Notes: generated from the letters alone by a model not told the origin. Shown: positions 9,391 to 18,039, counted from the first letter of the stretch. The stretch is 64,000 bases of DNA from Defluviimonas sp. SAOS-178_SWC (GCF_039830135.1 NZ_CP156081.1:2590001-2654000), one strand, 5' to 3'. Made by a program: numbers and translations.

Positions 9391-11165
9391 CACGCTCCCT
9401 TCTGGGGACGCATGTCGGCAGGGTCGATCCCCGCGACCTCTACCGGCTTCTTCATCGCGTCGCGGCGGAAGGGCTCCCCCAGTTCCTGGTTGATCAGCGC
9501 CTCGATGAAGGTGGTCTTGCCCGCCTTCTGGTCCTTCAGGGCCTGATCGAGCGCCGCCGTCAGCTCCTCCATCGTCTTCGCCTGGCCCCCCTTCAGGCCG
9601 CAGGCCTGCGCGATGCCGGCATAGCTGACGCCGTCGTTCAGTTCGGTCCCGACGAAGTTGTCGGCATACCAGAGCGTCGTGTTGCGCTTTTCCGCGCCCC
9701 ACTGGTAATTGCGGAAGACAACCATGGTGATCGCGGGCCATTCCTTGCGGCCGACCGCCACCATCTCGTTCATCGAGATGCCGAAGGCACCATCACCGGC
9801 AAAACCCACGACCGGAATGTCGGGATTGCCGATCTTGGCGCCGACGATCGCGGGGAAGCCGTAGCCGCACGGGCCGAAGAGACCGGGCGCGAGGTACTTC
9901 CGCCCCGCCTCGAACGACGGGTAGGCGTTGCCGATGGCGCAGTTGTTGCCGATGTCGGAGGAGATGATCGCCTCCTTCGGCAGCGCGGACTGGATCGCGC
10001 GCCAGGCCATGCGCGGGCTCATCCAGTCGGGCTTGGCCTTCCGCGCCCGGTCGTTCCAGCTCGTGCCCGGATCGTCCTCTTCGTGGTCCATCGAGGTCAG
10101 TTCCTGCGCCCAGGCCGACTTCGTCTTCGCGATCAGGTCCTTGCGCTCGGCCCGGCCGGCATCGCCTGCCCCGTCGCCAAGCTGCGCGAGGATGCTCTCG
10201 GCGACGCCCTTGGCATCGCCAACGATCCCCACGGCAACCGGCTTCGTCAGGCCGATCCGGTCGGGGTTGATGTCGACCTGGATAAGCTTCGCCGTTTTCG
10301 GCCAGTAGTCGATACCGTAGCCCGGCAGCGTCGAGAACGGGTTGAGACGGGTGCCGAGCGCCAGCACGACGTCAGCCTTCGAGATCAGCTCCATCGCCGC
10401 CTTCGAGCCGTTATAGCCAAGGGGGCCGGCGAAGAGGGGATGCGAACCCGGGAAGGCGTCGTTGTGCTGGTAATTGCAGCAGACCGGCGCATCGAGGCGC
10501 TCGGCAAGCGTCTGGCTGGCCGGGATCGCGCCGCCAAGGACGACGCCCGCGCCGTTCAGGATCACCGGGAACTTCGCCCCGCTCAGCAGCTTCGCCGCCT
10601 CCGCGATCGCGTCGGCGCCGCCAGAGGGGCGCTCGAAATCCACGATGGCGGGCAGGTCGATGTCGATCACCTGCGTCCAGTAGTCGCGCGGCACGTTGAT
10701 CTGTACCGGCGCCGAGAGCCGCTTGCCCTTGGTGATGACCCGGTTCAGCACCTCGGCGATGCGCGTCGGATCGCGCACCTCCTCCTGATAGGCGACCATG
10801 TCCTTGAAGGCGGCCATCTGTTCGACTTCCTGGAACCCGCCCTGACCGATGGTCTTGTTCGCCGCCTGCGGCGTCACCAGCAGCATCGGCGTATGATTCC
10901 AGTAGGCGGTCTTCACCGCCGTCACGAAGTTGGTGATGCCCGGCCCGTTCTGGGCGATGATCATCGCCATCTTGCCGGTGGTGCGGGTGAAGCCGTCGGC
11001 CATGTAGCCGCCGTTGCATTCATGCGCCACGTCCCAGAACGTGATGCCGGCGCGCGGGAAATAGTCCGAGATCGGCATGAAGGCCGATCCGATGATCCCG
11101 AAAGCATGTTCGATTCCATGCCGTTGCAGGACTTTGACGAAAGCTTCCTCGGTGGTCATCTTCAT
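9390..11165 (-). CDS. xsc: Sulfoacetaldehyde acetyltransferase
   Basis: The 591-residue protein is a thiamine-diphosphate enzyme of the acetolactate synthase superfamily with the features of Xsc. The PYR domain has the activating Glu (VAHECNGGYMADG), and the PP domain has GDGAFGISMNE followed by the Asn of the ThDP motif near NYQWG. It converts sulfoacetaldehyde and phosphate to acetyl phosphate and sulfite in the cytoplasm. The ATG at 11165 follows AGGGAGA at ideal spacing, while an upstream extension into tauR is not supported. It leads the unit xsc-tauE-ackA, probably continuing into soeABC, and is preceded by a paired CTGG operator. Confidence 0.94.
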   Translation of the reverse strand: MKMTTEEAFVKVLQRHGIEHAFGIIGSAFMPISDYFPRAGITFWDVAHECNGGYMADGFTRTTGKMAMIIAQNGPGITNFVTAVKTAYWNHTPMLLVTPQAANKTIGQGGFQEVEQMAAFKDMVAYQEEVRDPTRIAEVLNRVITKGKRLSAPVQINVPRDYWTQVIDIDLPAIVDFERPSGGADAIAEAAKLLSGAKFPVILNGAGVVLGGAIPASQTLAERLDAPVCCNYQHNDAFPGSHPLFAGPLGYNGSKAAMELISKADVVLALGTRLNPFSTLPGYGIDYWPKTAKLIQVDINPDRIGLTKPVAVGIVGDAKGVAESILAQLGDGAGDAGRAERKDLIAKTKSAWAQELTSMDHEEDDPGTSWNDRARKAKPDWMSPRMAWRAIQSALPKEAIISSDIGNNCAIGNAYPSFEAGRKYLAPGLFGPCGYGFPAIVGAKIGNPDIPVVGFAGDGAFGISMNEMVAVGRKEWPAITMVVFRNYQWGAEKRNTTLWYADNFVGTELNDGVSYAGIAQACGLKGGQAKTMEELTAALDQALKDQKAGKTTFIEALINQELGEPFRRDAMKKPVEVAGIDPADMRPQKGA

Positions 11166-11192
11166 GGCGTGTCTCCCTGAGTGTTGACCGGT

Positions 11193-11249
11193 AATATGCC
11201 GGGACGATGCGCCCCTGTAGGGCCAGTCAGGCGGGCTTGTTATGTCCAG
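11193..11249 (-). promoter_or_regulatory. xsc promoter with candidate TauR operator
   Basis: Read on the minus strand, two half-sites CTGGACATAA (11249-11240) and CTGGCCCTAC (11226-11217) are spaced 23 bases start to start. The second overlaps a -35-like CCTACA (11221-11216), followed by 17 bases and a -10-like CATATT (11198-11193). The same arrangement occurs before tpa. The upstream half-site lies inside the last tauR codons. CTGGAC direct repeats have been described for TauR, a MocR-type activator; assignment here is by similarity and position. Confidence 0.65.
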
Positions 11250-12708
11250 ATTCACGCAAGGATTCGGCGATAAGGGCGATCCCTTCAGGAATCCGGCTTT
11301 GCGCGATCGAGGAATAGGCCAGCCGGTAATAATTGCCCGGCGCGGTCCCCGGCGCGAAGAAGACGCGACCGGGCTCGATCAGCACGCCCCTGGCCCTCAG
11401 TTCCGCCGCCAGCGCCCCGGTATCGACCCCGGCCGGCGCCCGCATCCAGAAGCTCGATCCGCCGAACGCGCCCTGCCCGGCAATTTCCAGCCCGTTCGCC
11501 CGGATCGCCTCGTCCATCGTCGTGCGGCGGCGCTTGTAGGCCTGGCCAAGCCGCTTGATCAGCGCGTCGTAATGGCCGAGGGCAAGGAAATAGGCGACGG
11601 TGCGCTGGATGTGGCCCGGCGGATGGCGCAACATCGCGGCGCGAAGCGCCCGCGCCTCGCGGATGAAGGCCTCGGACGCGACGAGATAGCCGAGCCGCAA
11701 GCCCGGAAAAAGCGATTTCGAGAATGACCCGGCATGGATCACCCGCCCCTCGCGGTCGAGCGATTTCAGCGCCGGCGCGGCGGGCTTCAGGAACGACATC
11801 TCGAATTCGTAATCATCCTCGACGACAAGGAAATCCTCCCGCCCCGCGCGTTCCAGAAGCGCCACGCGCCGCTCCATCGGCATCGTCGCATTGGTCGGGC
11901 AGTGATGGCTCGCCGTGGTGAAGACCGCCGCGATCCCCTCGGGCACCCGGTCCGGCGGCAACCCGTCCTCGTCGACATCGACGGGCAACACCCGCGCGCC
12001 AAGCTGGTTAAGGATCGCGCGCAGCCCCGGATAGCAGGGGTTTTCCACCGCCACCGCCCCGCGCGGCGCAATCAGCACCTCGGCGGCGAGCCAGAGCGCG
12101 TTCTGCGCCCCCATCGTCAACAGGATTTCTTCGGGCCGCGCAACGATCCCGCGCCGGGGCAGAATGGTGCGGGCAATGTATTCGACCAGCATCGGATCGT
12201 CGCGTTCGTAGAAATCGTCCGTCAGCACCCCGAAATCGCGCTTGCCAAGGGCGCGGAGCGCGCATTGCCGCCAGTTCTGATGATCGAAGAGGCTCGCATC
12301 CGCCTGCCCGTAGATGAACGGATAGGGATAGGCATGCCAGTCCTGCGGCTTCGCCGGCAGTTCATGGCGCGAGAAGCGCCGGCCGATGATCCGCTCCCAG
12401 TCGACGCTGTCGCGGCGCGGAGCGTTCGCGACCACGAAACCCGGCTGCACCGGCGCGGTGTCCGAAACGTAATAGCCCGACCGTCCCCGCGCGCTGAGAT
12501 AATCGCCCGAGACAAGCTCCGTATAGGCCAGCGTCACGGTGATCCGGCTGACGCCGAGATGCTGCGCGAGGCCCCGGCTCGACGGCAGCCTTTCGCCGGG
12601 CCGGAACCGGCCGCGCAGGATGCCCTCGGCCACCATCTGCTGTATCTGCTGCTGCAAAGTCCCGTTGAACCCGGGCGTGAGAAAGAAGCTTTCGGCGGGG
12701 ATCGACAT
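11227..12708 (-). CDS. tauR: MocR/GntR-aminotransferase regulator of taurine metabolism (TauR)
   Basis: The 493-residue protein fuses an N-terminal GntR winged helix (about residues 15-80, with GERLPSSRGLAQHLGVSR) to a fold-type I aminotransferase domain that extends to the C-terminus. The PLP-binding lysine motif SFSKSLFPGLRLG is intact. MocR proteins use PLP and an amino compound as effector; TauR activates taurine genes in Rhodobacter and Brucella. It lies just upstream of xsc on the same strand, with tpa about 1.7 kb upstream. No strong Shine-Dalgarno precedes the ATG, and a pair of CTGGAC repeats covers the translation start region, suggesting autoregulation. Confidence 0.9.
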   Translation of the reverse strand: MSIPAESFFLTPGFNGTLQQQIQQMVAEGILRGRFRPGERLPSSRGLAQHLGVSRITVTLAYTELVSGDYLSARGRSGYYVSDTAPVQPGFVVANAPRRDSVDWERIIGRRFSRHELPAKPQDWHAYPYPFIYGQADASLFDHQNWRQCALRALGKRDFGVLTDDFYERDDPMLVEYIARTILPRRGIVARPEEILLTMGAQNALWLAAEVLIAPRGAVAVENPCYPGLRAILNQLGARVLPVDVDEDGLPPDRVPEGIAAVFTTASHHCPTNATMPMERRVALLERAGREDFLVVEDDYEFEMSFLKPAAPALKSLDREGRVIHAGSFSKSLFPGLRLGYLVASEAFIREARALRAAMLRHPPGHIQRTVAYFLALGHYDALIKRLGQAYKRRRTTMDEAIRANGLEIAGQGAFGGSSFWMRAPAGVDTGALAAELRARGVLIEPGRVFFAPGTAPGNYYRLAYSSIAQSRIPEGIALIAESLRESGHNKPA

Positions 12709-12710
12709 GG

Positions 12711-12742
12711 CTGGACTTATGAAGAAAACGATCTGGACATAG
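12711..12742 (+). promoter_or_regulatory. CTGGAC direct repeat at the tauR start, candidate TauR operator
   Basis: CTGGACTTAT at 12711-12720 and CTGGACATAG at 12733-12742 are direct repeats on the plus strand, spaced 22 bases, directly against the tauR start codon. They point away from tauR towards the divergent membrane glycosyltransferase gene, the opposite sense to the xsc and tpa sites relative to their genes. The position overlaps the likely tauR transcription and translation start, which fits negative autoregulation. Confidence 0.6.
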
Positions 12743-12871
12743 AAAGAGTGGGATCCGGACCGAGGTCAAGGACAATTCGCAAATGTCGACCGCAATTGGC
12801 CCCATGCCTTCCACAATACAGCCATATATCTTTTGTCTTTCGGAAGCCAATTCACCTGCGAGAGCCCAGAG

Positions 12872-14437
12872 ATGAGCAGTCACGGCACCGATTCCAACGC
12901 GCTTCCGTCGATGCGCCGCGCGCACGCGGCCGATGGCAGGCAGATTTCCGGTGCACTTCTGTCGCTGCTGATCTCCATGGCGCTTATGGCCGTTCTCTGG
13001 GACCGTCCAATCAACCACGATACCGCTTGGTATCTTCTCGCCACGCGCGAATGGCTGGCCGGGGAGCGGCTTTACATCGACATCTACGAAGTCAACCCGC
13101 CCCTGAACTTCTACCTCACAATTCCCGCGATCCTGCTGGCGGATCTAACCGGCATGAGCGAGACCAACGCGCAATATGCGGTGACCTGTTTTCTGACGGG
13201 CGCCAGCCTGCTTTGGTGCACGCGCCTTCTTGTCGCCCGAAATGACCTCTCGTCCGCCCGACGGACCATGTTTGTCCTTGGGCTCGGCACCGCGATGGTC
13301 CTGCCGGCGCTCGGCGATATCGCACAGCGCGAACACGTGCTTGTTATTGTCGCCATGCCCTGGGCCATCGGCCTTCTGCCCGGAACCATATCGGACGGGT
13401 GGCGGCCGGCGGCACTGCGCGGGGCGGTGGCCGGACTCGGGATATGCCTCAAACCTTTCTTCCTGCTTTTCCCCATTGCCGCGACGCTTTGGGCAATGGC
13501 GCGGAGCCGATCTTTGTCGCCCACGCTGTCGGCTGGAAACATCGCGATGTTCGGTGTCGGGCTCACCTATGTCGCGGCAGTCTGGCTGCTGCACCCGGAA
13601 TACTTCCGCGACATCATCCCGACGGCCCGCTTGGTCTATGGCGCTATCGGCGCCTCGGACGAAGTCGTCTACATGATGCTCGCCGTTACCGCCGCGCCCT
13701 TCGTGCCGCTGATGCTCGCGCTTTCGGTCGCGCGCACCTACCCGCCGGGAACCTGGCTTTTCTTCATGCTCGCGCTTGCCGGGTTGGGCAGCTATCTCGT
13801 CCAGTGGACGGGCTTTGCCTACCACCTCGTCCCGTTCAAAGCCTTCGGTATGGCGGCGGGATTCTGGATCCTCATCCATACGACCCGGTTCACACCTATC
13901 CTGATCGCCGCCCTGATCGCGCTCCTGACAACGGGTTACGTCGCGATATCGCGCGGAACCTACGGCGTGCCCATCATTGCGGAGTTGGCCGAGGATCTTG
14001 CCACCCTGCCGCACCAAGAGAGCCTTTTCGTGGCTTCAACCTTCGTACACGCCGGCCCACCGCTCGCGCTGAGCCTCGGCGCGCGCTGGGTCAGCCGCTA
14101 TCCACACAACTGGCTGACGCCCGGCGCCCTGAAGGCGTTGGCCGAGACGGACTGCGCCCGGGCACCCGACCGTTGCGCGCAATACCGCGCGATCACCGAC
14201 AGAAATCGCGACGACAACCTTGCCGACATACTGGCCGCACACCCGGATCTGATCGTCATCGACAAGCGAAAGGGCTATATGACCGATCCCGATTTCTCAT
14301 GGCACGACTATTATGACGCAAACCCGGATTGGGCGCGGATCCTGCGGTCCTATCGCCAGATCCGCGACACCGAATCCTTCGACGTCTGGTCACGCTGCGC
14401 CCTTGACACCGCCACGCCCGGTCAGGACTGCCGTTAG
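12872..14437 (+). CDS. GT-C fold membrane glycosyltransferase-like protein (PMT/ArnT type)
   Basis: The 521-residue protein has about ten hydrophobic segments and resembles the PMT_2/ArnT group. The first periplasmic loop has an Asp near INHDTAWYLLA, and a second motif follows (VNPPLNFYL), as in polyprenyl-phosphate-sugar-dependent transferases. The C-terminal 120 residues are soluble and Cys-containing, probably periplasmic. It would transfer a sugar from a lipid carrier to an acceptor outside the cytoplasm; donor and acceptor are unknown. The ATG at 12872 is preferred over a TTG at 12833 because GAGAG precedes it. It sits alone between tauR and tpa and converges on tpa with only 17 bases between the stops. 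Confidence 0.65.
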   Translation: MSSHGTDSNALPSMRRAHAADGRQISGALLSLLISMALMAVLWDRPINHDTAWYLLATREWLAGERLYIDIYEVNPPLNFYLTIPAILLADLTGMSETNAQYAVTCFLTGASLLWCTRLLVARNDLSSARRTMFVLGLGTAMVLPALGDIAQREHVLVIVAMPWAIGLLPGTISDGWRPAALRGAVAGLGICLKPFFLLFPIAATLWAMARSRSLSPTLSAGNIAMFGVGLTYVAAVWLLHPEYFRDIIPTARLVYGAIGASDEVVYMMLAVTAAPFVPLMLALSVARTYPPGTWLFFMLALAGLGSYLVQWTGFAYHLVPFKAFGMAAGFWILIHTTRFTPILIAALIALLTTGYVAISRGTYGVPIIAELAEDLATLPHQESLFVASTFVHAGPPLALSLGARWVSRYPHNWLTPGALKALAETDCARAPDRCAQYRAITDRNRDDNLADILAAHPDLIVIDKRKGYMTDPDFSWHDYYDANPDWARILRSYRQIRDTESFDVWSRCALDTATPGQDCR

Positions 14438-14454
14438 AACGGGTCGCACCCGAC

Positions 14455-15834
14455 CTAGCTGAAGACCTTGGTCAGCGCCTTGTCGATCGCTGTCGTGATC
14501 TCGTCGATATCGTCCGCCGTCGCGATCAGCGCCGGCGACAGGCAAAGCGTGTTGTTCAGGCCCGGCAGCGAGCGGTTGGTGGCGCCGATGATCACGCCCT
14601 GCGCCATGCAGTCGGCGACCACGGCCTGCACCTTCTTCTCGTCCACCGGCTCCTTGGTCTGGCGGTCGGCGACCAGTTCGGCGCCGCAGAACAGGCCCTT
14701 GCCGCGCACGTCGCCGATCACCCGGTGCTTGTCCATCAGCGCGTGAAGGTTGTTCATCACCCGCTCGCCCATCTTCACCGTGTTAGCCAGAAGCCCCTCG
14801 TCCTCGATGATCCGCATGTTCTCGACCGCCGCCGCCGGGCCGGCCGTGCAGCCGCCGAAGGTGGAGATGTCGCGGAAGTAGTTCATCGGGTCGGCGGCGT
14901 CGTCCTTGAACATCTCGAAGACGGCCTCGGTCGTGACGCAGCAGGCGATCGCGGCATAGCCGGAAGCGACGCCCTTCGCCATCGTCACGAAGTCGGGCTT
15001 GATGCCGTAATGCTGATAGCCGAACCAGGTGCCGGTACGGCCAACGCCGCACACGACCTCGTCGATATGCAGAAGGATCTCGTACTTCCTGCAGATCTCG
15101 CCCACGCGCTCCCAGTAACCCGCCGGCGGCACGATGACGCCACCACCTGCCGTCACCGGCTCCAGGCAGAGCGCGCCCACGGTATCCGGGCCTTCGCGCA
15201 GGATCACCTCCTCGATCGCGTCGGCGGCGCGTTCGCCGTAATTCTCCACGTCCCACTGCTTGCGGTATTCGAGGCAGTGCGGGACCTTGACGAAGCCCGG
15301 CACGAACGGCCCGTACTGGGCGTTCCGCTCCTCCTGACCGCCCGCCGACATCGCGGCGATGGTGGCGCCGTGGTAGTCGCGGTCGCGGAAGAGGATCTTG
15401 TGCTTCTTGCCGCCATAGCGCTTGTGGGCGATCTGGCGGATCATCTTGAACGCCTTCTCGTTCGCCTCCGATCCCGAGTTGGTGTAGTAGACGCGGGACA
15501 TGCCCGGCATCTTCTCGATCAGCATCTTGGCGAAGATCGAGCCGGGGATGGACCCCGCCGAATTGGCGAAGTAGTTCATCTTCACCAGCTGGTCATAGAC
15601 CGCCTTGGCGATCGACTCGCGGCCATAGCCGACGTTGACGGTCCAGACCCCGCCCGACACGGCGTCGAGATGTTCCTTGCCTTTTGCGTCCCAGACCCGC
15701 ATCCCCTTGCCCTCGACGATGATCCGGGGATCGTTGGTCTCGAAGGGCTTGTGCTGGATCAGGTGATGCCAGAGATGCGCGCGGTCGGCTTCGACCACTT
15801 CGGAAATGTCGTTGGAATACACAGCGTTGCTCAT
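14455..15834 (-). CDS. tpa: Taurine-pyruvate aminotransferase
   Basis: This 459-residue class III PLP-dependent aminotransferase matches Tpa closely in length and in its N-terminal sequence (RAHLWHHLIQHKPF). The cofactor motif HIDEVVCGVGRTG and the lysine segment TMAKGVASGY are intact. It transfers the amino group of taurine to pyruvate, giving sulfoacetaldehyde and alanine, and so supplies Xsc. AAAGG lies nine bases before the ATG. A paired CTGG operator lies 111 bases upstream. Other omega-aminotransferases share the fold, but the xsc/tauR context makes taurine the best substrate. Confidence 0.92.
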   Translation of the reverse strand: MSNAVYSNDISEVVEADRAHLWHHLIQHKPFETNDPRIIVEGKGMRVWDAKGKEHLDAVSGGVWTVNVGYGRESIAKAVYDQLVKMNYFANSAGSIPGSIFAKMLIEKMPGMSRVYYTNSGSEANEKAFKMIRQIAHKRYGGKKHKILFRDRDYHGATIAAMSAGGQEERNAQYGPFVPGFVKVPHCLEYRKQWDVENYGERAADAIEEVILREGPDTVGALCLEPVTAGGGVIVPPAGYWERVGEICRKYEILLHIDEVVCGVGRTGTWFGYQHYGIKPDFVTMAKGVASGYAAIACCVTTEAVFEMFKDDAADPMNYFRDISTFGGCTAGPAAAVENMRIIEDEGLLANTVKMGERVMNNLHALMDKHRVIGDVRGKGLFCGAELVADRQTKEPVDEKKVQAVVADCMAQGVIIGATNRSLPGLNNTLCLSPALIATADDIDEITTAIDKALTKVFS

Positions 15835-15920
15835 GTGCGTTGCCTTTTTGCCGGTGTTCTGTCGCCGGGCGCGATCATGTCAGGGGCCGCGCGCGGACGG
15901 AATATCGCTCTTTCGCTGAA

Positions 15921-15977
15921 ATCATCACGAAAGCAAGCCGCCCCGTAGGGCCAGAATGCATACTCCGATAGCGCCAG
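15921..15977 (-). promoter_or_regulatory. tpa promoter with candidate TauR operator
   Basis: On the minus strand, CTGGCGCTAT (15977-15968) and CTGGCCCTAC (15954-15945) are spaced 23 bases. A -35-like CCTACG (15949-15944) overlaps the second half-site, then 17 bases, then a -10-like GATGAT (15926-15921). Spacing and the second half-site are identical to those at xsc. The leader to the tpa start is about 80 bases. Confidence 0.65.
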
Positions 15978-16034
15978 ATCGCCCAGCACGGCCAAATTTG
16001 CCGGATTCGCCCGCAACCGCTCGGTCGAAACCGG

Positions 16035-17177
16035 TCAGTAGCCCGGCTGTCCGAAGCTGGCCGTGGTGCCGTTGACCGCGTGAATCCGCTCCAGGTTGAC
16101 GATGGTCGACAGCATGATCCGGTCCGGGCTCCAGTCGCCGGGCCGCTGGATCGCCACCGATGCCAGAAGCGTGACGACCAGCGCCGGAGCGGCCAGTACC
16201 GCGAAGGCCAGCGTCGGATGCCGTTCGGCCCGCCCCTCGATCACCGACATCATTCGCCGCTTCAGAAGCGTCGCGGAGCGGCTGCCGAAGAACCGGTTCT
16301 CGGTCCGGACGAGCGCCACGATCGGCGCCTCGACCGCCAGCAGGCGGCGCGGGCGCAGCCCGTCATGGCACACCCTGAGAAGGCAGTTGCAATAGGCCGC
16401 GACGTCATAGCCGCGCCGCGACAGGACCTGCCGGTCGCACGAGAGTTCGCGAAGTTCCTCGACCTGGTGCTTCCAGATGTAGAAGGCCGGGTTCCAGAAC
16501 AGGAAGGGCCGGATCAGCCCCGTCACGAATTCCCATTCGACATCGCCCTGTCTCAGGTGCTGCAACTCGTGGCCGAGCGCGATCCTGAGATCGTCGCCTC
16601 GCGCCAGCATCGTTGAGGGCAGGACCACGATCCGCGACCGGAGACCGCGCGTCGAAAACGGCACGCTCGCCGTATCCGAAACGCGCAGTTCGACCCGGCC
16701 GAAGCGGCGCCAGACATAGCTTTCCGCGATGACACGGCGGAGCTTCAGGACGCTCCAGCCAAGCCGGACGAGGCAGGTCGCGATGCCCGCGGCCAAGGTC
16801 CACTGCACCCCCTGCCCGACGGGCGAAACCAAGGCTTCGGCGAACCGGCTGCGCAGGCTGACCATATTTTCGAGGGCCGACGGGCTCATGTCGAAGCGGC
16901 CTTGCAGGTATTGCGCGACGATGAAATCGGTGAGGTTCACGGAATGGTCCGTCGTCACATAGCCCGACCGGCCGAGCAGCGCAAAGAGCGCCACGAAGAC
17001 AGGGCTGACGAGAACCGCGAGGAACACCGCCCGCAGCATCCTCAGCCGGGCCGTCGCGGCATAGGAGAACCCCACGAAGTCGAGCAGGCGCCCCGACACG
17101 AACCACAGGCCGCAGACGAAAGCCAAAAGCAGATTCACGTCGAGATAGGCGTCGAAAAGGGTGTTAGCGTTTATCAT
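16035..17177 (-). CDS. BlaR1/MecR1-type M56 membrane metallopeptidase
   Basis: The 380-residue protein has N-terminal membrane helices, a zinc-peptidase core with HELQH at residues 203-207 followed by the downstream ELSCDRQVL segment, and a further helix near residue 320. Family members cleave a BlaI-type repressor after sensing a signal. The usual extracytoplasmic penicillin-binding sensor domain is missing: only about 50 residues follow the last helix. The signal is therefore not expected to be a beta-lactam bound in the classic way. Its start lies within the 3' end of the blaI-like gene (14-base overlap), so the two are co-translated. Confidence 0.85.
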   Translation of the reverse strand: MINANTLFDAYLDVNLLLAFVCGLWFVSGRLLDFVGFSYAATARLRMLRAVFLAVLVSPVFVALFALLGRSGYVTTDHSVNLTDFIVAQYLQGRFDMSPSALENMVSLRSRFAEALVSPVGQGVQWTLAAGIATCLVRLGWSVLKLRRVIAESYVWRRFGRVELRVSDTASVPFSTRGLRSRIVVLPSTMLARGDDLRIALGHELQHLRQGDVEWEFVTGLIRPFLFWNPAFYIWKHQVEELRELSCDRQVLSRRGYDVAAYCNCLLRVCHDGLRPRRLLAVEAPIVALVRTENRFFGSRSATLLKRRMMSVIEGRAERHPTLAFAVLAAPALVVTLLASVAIQRPGDWSPDRIMLSTIVNLERIHAVNGTTASFGQPGY

Positions 17178-17559
17178 CCCTGAGCCTCTTATCTATCAGC
17201 GCCCGGATCTCGTCGAGCGCTTCCTGAGACAGATCGTCGTCGTCAACCAGCCGCGCGACGAGCGTCGCCGGGGCATTGTCGAACAGCTTTTCGGAGAGAT
17301 TCTTCAGCGAACGCGACTGGTAGGCGTCCTTGCTCAGCGTCGCCCTGTAGATGAAGGTCTTGCCCTGTTTCGTGCTTTTCACGAATTTCTTTTGTTCGAG
17401 GATCCTGAGGATCGTCGCCGCCGAGGTGTAGGCGAGCTTGCGGGCAGGCGCGAGCGCGTCCTGCACGTCACGCACCGTCGCCTCGCCCAGATCCCAGAGC
17501 TTCGACATGAATTCCAGCTCCACTTCGGTCAGGAATTTCGTCTTTTTCTTCTCGCTCAT
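17164..17559 (-). CDS. BlaI/MecI/CopY family transcriptional repressor
   Basis: The 131-residue protein has the BlaI layout: an N-terminal winged helix (about residues 8-80, with LTEVELEFMSKLWDLGEATVRDV) and a C-terminal dimerisation region. Family members repress their own operon and are inactivated by cleavage by the partner M56 protease, encoded directly downstream. No beta-lactamase or penicillin-binding protein gene is nearby, so the regulon is unknown. The ATG at 17559 was chosen because family similarity starts there; the upstream frame adds unrelated sequence. Confidence 0.88.
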   Translation of the reverse strand: MSEKKKTKFLTEVELEFMSKLWDLGEATVRDVQDALAPARKLAYTSAATILRILEQKKFVKSTKQGKTFIYRATLSKDAYQSRSLKNLSEKLFDNAPATLVARLVDDDDLSQEALDEIRALIDKRLRDDKR

Positions 17560-17579
17560 CTCGGCTTCGGTCCTGATGC

Positions 17580-17596
17580 TGCACGATCCTCGTGCA
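17580..17596. promoter_or_regulatory. Perfect 7-3-7 palindrome before the blaI-like gene, candidate operator
   Basis: TGCACGA and TCGTGCA flank TCC, about 20 bases before the repressor start. This is the right place for autoregulation by the BlaI-type dimer, although it differs from the TACA/TGTA boxes of Gram-positive BlaI sites. In RNA it would form a hairpin near the ribosome-binding region, so translational control is an alternative. Confidence 0.4.
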
Positions 17597-17640
17597 CCCT
17601 TTCTACTAAGCTTTGCGTATTTCTCCAAACGCCATCGCGA

Positions 17641-18039
17641 TCAGACCTTCCAGAAACAGAAGATGCCCCAGCCGATGGCGATGACCAGCGGCCACCAGAG
17701 CGGCATGCCGATGAACCCGAGCCAGGCCATGAAGATGTAGCTGGTCCCGAGAAGCGTGATGAACAGCCGGTCGCCGCGCGTCGTCGTCAGGCCGAGCACA
17801 CCGCGCCGCTCGTCTCCGCCGGGGCGGCGGACTTCCAGCACCGTCAGGACCGCCATCGCCGAAAAGATGCCGACGAAGACGGCAAGCGTCGCCGGCGTCC
17901 AGGCCATCCAGAACGACGGCCAGAGCGGCTGGGTCCAGGAAAACGCCTTTTCCACCGGCTTGCCGACATTGCCCCAGCCCGCCTGCTGGGCACCCGCCAT
18001 CGTCGGCAGGAGGGCGAGAAGGATCGCGAGATGACGCAT
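17641..18039 (-). CDS. DUF2160 family membrane protein of a glycerol ABC transporter operon
   Basis: The 132-residue protein starts with a signal peptide (cleavage likely after MAGA) and has about three further hydrophobic segments. DUF2160 proteins accompany the glpVSTPQ glycerol importer in alphaproteobacteria; their role is not defined, and an accessory or assembly function is plausible. The ATG overlaps the glpQ stop as TGATG. It is the last gene of the operon. Confidence 0.75.
   Translation of the reverse strand: MRHLAILLALLPTMAGAQQAGWGNVGKPVEKAFSWTQPLWPSFWMAWTPATLAVFVGIFSAMAVLTVLEVRRPGGDERRGVLGLTTTRGDRLFITLLGTSYIFMAWLGFIGMPLWWPLVIAIGWGIFCFWKV

Noticed and set aside
17604..17619. TAC/GTA-flanked sequence before the blaI-like gene, considered as a BlaI box
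   Set aside because: Only about half of the positions pair as an inverted repeat; the perfect palindrome at 17580-17596 is a better candidate.
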